DNA of 64,000 bases from Oscillospiraceae bacterium MB24-C1. Its GTDB lineage: Bacteria > Bacillota > Clostridia > Oscillospirales > Ruminococcaceae. The stretch covers positions 2,174,001 through 2,238,000 of the forward strand of contig CP133187.1 of assembly GCA_030913685.1 (NCBI GenBank), given 5' to 3'. A model generated the notes under the pieces. That model saw only the letters and a list, made by a program, of their open reading frames with translations. It was not told the origin of the DNA and made no database searches. This document shows positions 60,437-64,000 of this stretch, piece by piece. Both the position numbers and the translations under genes were made by a program. How positions within the stretch are numbered: position 1 is the first letter of the stretch; the number at the start of each line of letters is the position of its first letter.

Positions 60437-60518
60437 AAACCGCCCGCTATTGCGGGCGGCCCTTATGGTTGCCGAACTAGGATTCGAACCCAGACAAACA
60501 GAGTCAGAGTCTGTCGTG
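60437..60518. repeat. right attachment repeat
   Basis: 82 bases identical to 9181-9262, covering the 3' part of tRNA-Gln and the CCGCCCGC hairpin (60440-60459). Beyond 60518 the copies diverge: the right side completes the tRNA, the left side continues into the integrase gene. Confidence 0.92.
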
Positions 60519-60539
60519 CTACCTTTACACAATTCGGCA
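60466..60539 (-). tRNA. tRNA-Gln (anticodon CTG)
   Basis: 74 nucleotides with encoded CCA (60466-60468). The acceptor stem TGCCGAA pairs with TTCGGCA, the D-stem is GTGT/GCAC, the anticodon stem ACAGA/TCTGT holds loop CTCTGAC (anticodon CTG), and the T-arm is CTGGG-TTCGAAT-CCTAG. The gene stays intact because the ICE supplies an identical 3' end. Confidence 0.95.
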
Positions 60540-60560
60540 ATGATTATTGCAGCACTATCT

Positions 60561-60588
60561 ATTATATCTCAAAAAACTGTAATGTCAA
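60561..60588 (-). promoter_or_regulatory. tRNA-Gln promoter
   Basis: On the minus strand TTGACA (complement 60583-60588) and TATAAT (complement 60561-60566), both perfect, have a 16-base spacer. The -10 ends 21 bases before the tRNA 5' end. Confidence 0.85.
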
Positions 60589-60671
60589 CAATTTTTTGCA
60601 CTAAAATACAGTTAGGGCATGAAAATATTGTTTTGGGATACACTTTAATAGACTGAAAACGGAGGGATATC

Positions 60672-61214
60672 ATGGTTATCATACTGCTTCCGCCGGGAAA
60701 TGACAGTGAAAAGACGGCCTGTGCGCTTTTTGAGCTGTTGCAACGAAGCCGCCACGCTATGCTGCTGTGCGACGCCCTCTGCCATTTTGCGGACGGAAAC
60801 CCTGATTTTTGCATCGTGATGTGTGGTGCCGGGCAGCAGGTTGTGCTTGATGCTGCCGCTCGTTGTATTGTATTGGTGCCAGAAGGTTGCCAAAGTCCGT
60901 TTGTAGCGCCACCCGGGGCAACGGTTCTTTCCTTTTCAGAAAGCGGTCCCAGCATCGCGCTAGACGGCAGCCAGCAGCTAATAAGCTGCGGGCTGCGCCA
61001 GAGGGATACGCTAACCCTTTCGAGTTTGGACAGCCAAAAGCCCGTTTTTTCGGTTCAGCGCACCGTCACTACGTTGAACGGAGAATCGCTGGAAATTGGG
61101 GAGTACCCATTGAGTATTCCCGATGAGCAAAAACATCAGGATATTATTGCAGCCGCTGCGGTGCTGTTGCTGCAGGACGGCTATCTTGAACCGGATTGCT
61201 TTCGCACACATTAA
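60672..61214 (+). CDS. chromosomal hypothetical protein
   Basis: 180 residues, soluble, starting MVIILLPPGNDSEKTACALF. ATG after GGAGGG. An alternating hydrophobic pattern suggests an alpha/beta fold with a Rossmann-like start, but no cofactor motif is clear. It is the first gene outside the ICE. Function unknown. Confidence 0.65.
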   Translation: MVIILLPPGNDSEKTACALFELLQRSRHAMLLCDALCHFADGNPDFCIVMCGAGQQVVLDAAARCIVLVPEGCQSPFVAPPGATVLSFSESGPSIALDGSQQLISCGLRQRDTLTLSSLDSQKPVFSVQRTVTTLNGESLEIGEYPLSIPDEQKHQDIIAAAAVLLLQDGYLEPDCFRTH

Positions 61215-61294
61215 TTAAGAGCCTTCTGATCAGATGCAGTGGTATTCGACTTTAATTACTGCTTTGTCATAAAATCATCCGCATAAAAGCATGA

Positions 61295-62122
61295 CTAAAG
61301 TAAGGTAACAGTTCCGGCGTTATTCTTGAAAAAGCCTTCATACTCACGAGCAAAGAGCGCATTGGCCTGCTCGCCGTTACAATGGCAGGCGCCCAACCGC
61401 TGTATGCCCATCGCCCGCAGGCTTGCCATGGTGGCGCGCATGCGTGGTTCGTCCGCGTCCATAAGATGTGTGCCGCCTATAAATGTGTGCACCGGTGCAT
61501 TAAATAGCTGAGATACCCACGCGCAAGTGTTGATGACACCCTTGTGTGAGCAACCCGAAAGCAGAGCCAGCCCCTGTTCGCCGTGTACCACAACGACTGT
61601 TTCTTCATTGAAATCATCCACGACATAGGCCTCACCACATTGGCGTAGCATACCGGGGTTGGCCTTTTCAACTTCGTTTTTAGAAGGGATACCACATACA
61701 AGGAAAACCTTTTCGCTAAGTTTTAATACGCCTGGCTCCAAAATATAAAACGGAACCTGACGCTCAAAAAGAAATTCTTCCGTCAGCCTGGCGCTGATTG
61801 GGCGCAGGCGGCCTGATTCACGGTGATACCGATGCGAAAAAAAGTTTGGCCCAAAATAAGTGGCTTTTGGACAGCAGCCATTGTCCAGAAGGGCCTTAAC
61901 GCCGCCGGTGTGGTCGTAGTGCCCGTGACTGAGCACCAGTGTATCTACGCTCTCTAAGCTGACGCCGAGTTGTCTGGCGTTGTCCAAAAACGCTGGGGTG
62001 GCGCCGGTATCAAGCAGCAACGTAAAGCTGCCATCAGTCAGGTGCAGGCTCAGACCATGCTCGGTGTGCATGCCGTCTTTAGCGGCGTTGTTTTCCATCA
62101 GGGTGGTCACGACAAACCCCAT
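61295..62122 (-). CDS. metallo-beta-lactamase-fold hydrolase
   Basis: 275 residues. The metal motif SHGHYDHTGG (His-x-His-x-Asp-His) is near residue 66 and later ligands are in SGCSHKGVIN and GACHCNGEQA. The arrangement matches the family annotated as dihydropterin-aminobenzene-phosphate synthase-like MBL proteins of anaerobes. The substrate is unknown. GGAGGG before the ATG; single gene, convergent with the 60672 gene. Confidence 0.85.
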   Translation of the reverse strand: MGFVVTTLMENNAAKDGMHTEHGLSLHLTDGSFTLLLDTGATPAFLDNARQLGVSLESVDTLVLSHGHYDHTGGVKALLDNGCCPKATYFGPNFFSHRYHRESGRLRPISARLTEEFLFERQVPFYILEPGVLKLSEKVFLVCGIPSKNEVEKANPGMLRQCGEAYVVDDFNEETVVVVHGEQGLALLSGCSHKGVINTCAWVSQLFNAPVHTFIGGTHLMDADEPRMRATMASLRAMGIQRLGACHCNGEQANALFAREYEGFFKNNAGTVTLL

Positions 62123-62318
62123 TTCAAATTCCCTCCTAATATTCGATGATTTATATGTAAGATTTTGATGCGTGTTTCTATTCTACTATAAAATACCGGG
62201 GAATACTATATTCCGACTCAACTTTTTATATCGCGCTACCGCTGTTGCAAGTGAACCTTTTTTCGGTTATGATGGCTTGAAGACAGCTTTTGCCATTATA
62301 AAAGAGGAGGAACACATC

Positions 62319-63311
62319 ATGACGATTTTAGTGCTGGGTGGTGCGGGCTATATCGGTTCGCATACTGTCAAAGCGCTTTGCAATGAGGGTGTCGATACCG
62401 TCGTGGCCGACAATCTTTCAACCGGGTACGCTGCAGCTGTGGACAAACGCGCGCGTTTTTATAAAGGGGATATTTCTGACAAAACTTTTCTGGATACGCT
62501 GTTTAGCAAGGAACACATTGATGGCGTCATCCATTTTGCAGCCTATTCTCTGGTGGGGGAGAGCGTTTCAAACCCTCTGAAATATTATGAGAATAATCTT
62601 TGTGGTACCCGGGTGCTACTAGAGGCCATGGTCGCGCACAAAATTGATAAAATTGTTTTTTCTTCCACCGCAGCCACTTATGGTGAGCCGGAGCGTATGC
62701 CGATTGACGAGCAGGATCGCACCTGCCCGACCAATCCCTATGGCGAAACCAAACTGGCGATGGAAAAGATGTTTTACTGGACGGCTAAAGCGCACGGCCT
62801 GCGCTATGTTTCGCTACGCTATTTTAACGCCTGCGGTGCCGATGAAAGTGGAGAGATCGGTGAGGCGCACATGCCGGAATCGCATTTAATACCATTAATA
62901 CTACAGGTGCCAAATGGTCAGCGTGCGCATATTTCGATTTTTGGTGGCGATTATCCTACAAAAGACGGCACCTGTGTGCGTGATTATATCCATGTCACCG
63001 ATTTGGCGCAGGCACATATTCTGGCTATGCGTTATTTGGCAAACGGCAACGAAAGCAATATTATGAACCTTGGCAACGGCGTGGGCTTTACGGTGCAGGA
63101 GGTCATCGAAACCGCGCGCCGCGTAACAGGGCATGCCATCCCTGCGGTGCTCTCGCCTCGGCGAGAGGGCGACCCGGCACAGTTGATTGCATCAAGCGAA
63201 AAAGCCAAACAGGTGCTTGGCTGGCGGCCGCAGCATGCCGAACTGGAAGAAATTATTGCTTCGGCATGGAACTGGCACAAGCGTCACCCAAACGGTTACG
63301 CGCCAAAATAA
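62319..63311 (+). CDS. galE: UDP-glucose 4-epimerase
   Basis: 330 residues. It interconverts UDP-glucose and UDP-galactose with bound NAD. The Rossmann motif GGAGYIGSH is at residues 7-15. The catalytic segment SSTAATYGEP is followed by the Y-x-x-x-K motif in NPYGETKLAMEK, and RYFNACGADESGEIGEAH is characteristic of GalE. The ATG at 62319 follows AGGAGG; the upstream frame extension is rejected. Confidence 0.94.
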   Translation: MTILVLGGAGYIGSHTVKALCNEGVDTVVADNLSTGYAAAVDKRARFYKGDISDKTFLDTLFSKEHIDGVIHFAAYSLVGESVSNPLKYYENNLCGTRVLLEAMVAHKIDKIVFSSTAATYGEPERMPIDEQDRTCPTNPYGETKLAMEKMFYWTAKAHGLRYVSLRYFNACGADESGEIGEAHMPESHLIPLILQVPNGQRAHISIFGGDYPTKDGTCVRDYIHVTDLAQAHILAMRYLANGNESNIMNLGNGVGFTVQEVIETARRVTGHAIPAVLSPRREGDPAQLIASSEKAKQVLGWRPQHAELEEIIASAWNWHKRHPNGYAPK

Positions 63312-63644
63312 TCGGCATTTAGTATCTTCAATATTATAAAGTGGTGTTGGGCTGGGTTTTGTGCTGGCTCAACACCACTTTAATGATATCAGGCATAAAA
63401 GTAATGGCTTTAGCGCAAAACATGTTTGTCATCAAACGGTGAAGATAACACTGTTTTAAAATCCGATTTTTTGTGTTTTAGCTGGTTTATTTAACAAAGA
63501 GGCTCGCGATATTTTTCCGCCAAATTGCGAATTATTTGGAAATCATAATTGATTTTTAATCGGCTAATACTATGACTGCAAACGCAAATGATCTGAACAC
63601 AAGTCAGACAATCAAACAATTTCTATTGTAAGGAGAATGTGATT
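63312..63644. other. spacer between galE and the spore protein gene
   Basis: It contains the galE terminator and otherwise AT-rich sequence. The promoter of the spore protein gene should be here (forespore sigma factor), but I could not find a convincing consensus. Confidence 0.6.
63337..63383 (+). terminator. galE terminator
   Basis: AAAGTGGTGTTGGGC pairs with GCTCAACACCACTTT (one mismatch) across a loop of about 14 bases. Confidence 0.8.
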
Positions 63645-63842
63645 ATGGCTAATTCCAGTAACAAGATTATTGTTCCCGAAGCTAAGGAAGCTATGAACAA
63701 GTTCAAGATGGAGGCTGCTAACGAAGTTGGCGTTAACCTCAAGCAGGGATACAATGGCGATTTGACCTCTCGTCAGGCCGGCTCGGTTGGCGGACAGATG
63801 GTCAAGAAGATGATCCAGTCCTACGAGAGCTCGATGAAGTAA
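63645..63842 (+). CDS. alpha/beta-type small acid-soluble spore protein
   Basis: 65 residues, MANSSNKIIVPEAKEAMNKF and then MEAANEVGVNL with GYNGDLTSRQAGSVGGQMVK. These are the two conserved SASP segments, including the germination protease site around E-x-A-N-E. The protein coats spore DNA and protects it. The ATG at 63645 lies nine bases after AAGGAG. It shows that the host forms endospores. Confidence 0.95.
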   Translation: MANSSNKIIVPEAKEAMNKFKMEAANEVGVNLKQGYNGDLTSRQAGSVGGQMVKKMIQSYESSMK

Positions 63843-63895
63843 CCTTAAACGGCGAAACAACAATTGCAGTTAGCCTGCAATAGCGGGCGATGCTT

Positions 63896-63932
63896 GAATC
63901 GGCCGGAGCGGTACATGCCGCTTCCGGCCGAT
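63896..63932 (+). terminator. hairpin after the spore protein gene
   Basis: AATCGGCCGGA and TCCGGCCGATT pair, with CGG/CCG extending inside the loop. It lies 50 bases after the stop. Confidence 0.75.
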
Positions 63933-64000
63933 TATCCATGCATTTAAATGACGTATCTTATTCACTTTTGACGAAACGAAATGAATTATTTTAAAATATC

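Larger units (their letters stand above)
59871..60465. other. right-end non-coding region of the ICE
   Basis: No gene. It holds a bidirectional terminator, two copies of a covarying RNA motif, the hairpin CGCTCATTTTGAGCG near 60131-60145, an A/T-rich stretch and the right-end terminator. Details are in separate entries. Confidence 0.7.
9181..60518. mobile_element. integrative and conjugative element in tRNA-Gln, Tn1549/CTn-like
   Basis: The element is bounded by an 82-bp perfect direct repeat that covers the 3' 53 bases of tRNA-Gln(CTG) and its downstream hairpin. It encodes an integrase at one end, partition proteins, a coupling protein, a VirB4-type mating channel, a cell-wall hydrolase, a MobQ relaxase and accessory cargo. 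All core conjugation functions look intact, so it may be self-transmissible. The gene order (VirD4, Maff-2, TrbL, PrgI, VirB4, M23 peptidase, surface protein) is that of Tn1549-related ICEs. Confidence 0.92.

Overview
This window comes from a spore-forming Clostridia (Firmicutes, probably Oscillospiraceae-like). An alpha/beta small acid-soluble spore protein lies at 63645-63842, start sites carry AGGAGG-type ribosome binding sites, and the conjugation genes belong to the Tn1549/CTn family of Firmicutes elements. The assignment rests on gene content only.

The window is dominated by one complete integrative and conjugative element (ICE) of about 51.3 kb. It is inserted in the 3' part of a tRNA-Gln(CTG) gene and bounded by an 82-bp perfect direct repeat (9181-9262 and 60437-60518). 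The intact tRNA sits at the right end. A tyrosine recombinase at the left end has its last codons and stop inside the repeat.

ICE layout from left to right: integrase; parA-parB module; PcfB and the VirD4 coupling protein; Maff-2, TrbL/VirB6-like, PrgI and VirB4 mating-channel proteins, with VirB4 split by a 136-residue mini-intein exactly at its P-loop; an M23 peptidase; a 2829-residue repetitive surface protein; SSB, an ArdC-type protein and a replication-initiator-like protein. Then comes an AT-rich cargo island (39.2-45.4 kb) with a radical SAM protein, a ParB-like protein and a TIR-NTPase-TPR protein. It is followed by a LexA-box-controlled lesion-repair operon, a block of small genes separated by three copies of a structured RNA (including PcfK/AcrIIA9-like and PcfJ), a Fic toxin operon with two VbhA-like antitoxins, a candidate oriT, and the MobQ-type relaxase.

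Three kinds of dispersed signal link the ICE. (1) Five different proteins, including the relaxase, the ArdC-like protein and the Fic toxin, end in the same tail, D-x-[AG]-R-stop; three of them share a longer preceding helix. This suggests a common docking or translocation signal for the element's own type IV secretion system. (2) A 26-bp imperfect palindrome occurs at least ten times, mostly just ahead of ribosome binding sites, and is a candidate operator or centromere for the encoded ParB. (3) A roughly 290-nt structured RNA leader occurs three times, and a second covarying 60-nt RNA motif occurs twice near the right end.

Left of the ICE (1-9180) is another accessory region: a type I restriction-modification operon with its regulator, a large serine recombinase, decayed fragments, and, just outside the left repeat, a relic resembling the ICE's own right end. 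An older related element therefore probably sits at the same tRNA. Right of the ICE is ordinary chromosome: an unknown protein, a metallo-beta-lactamase-fold hydrolase, galE and the spore protein gene.
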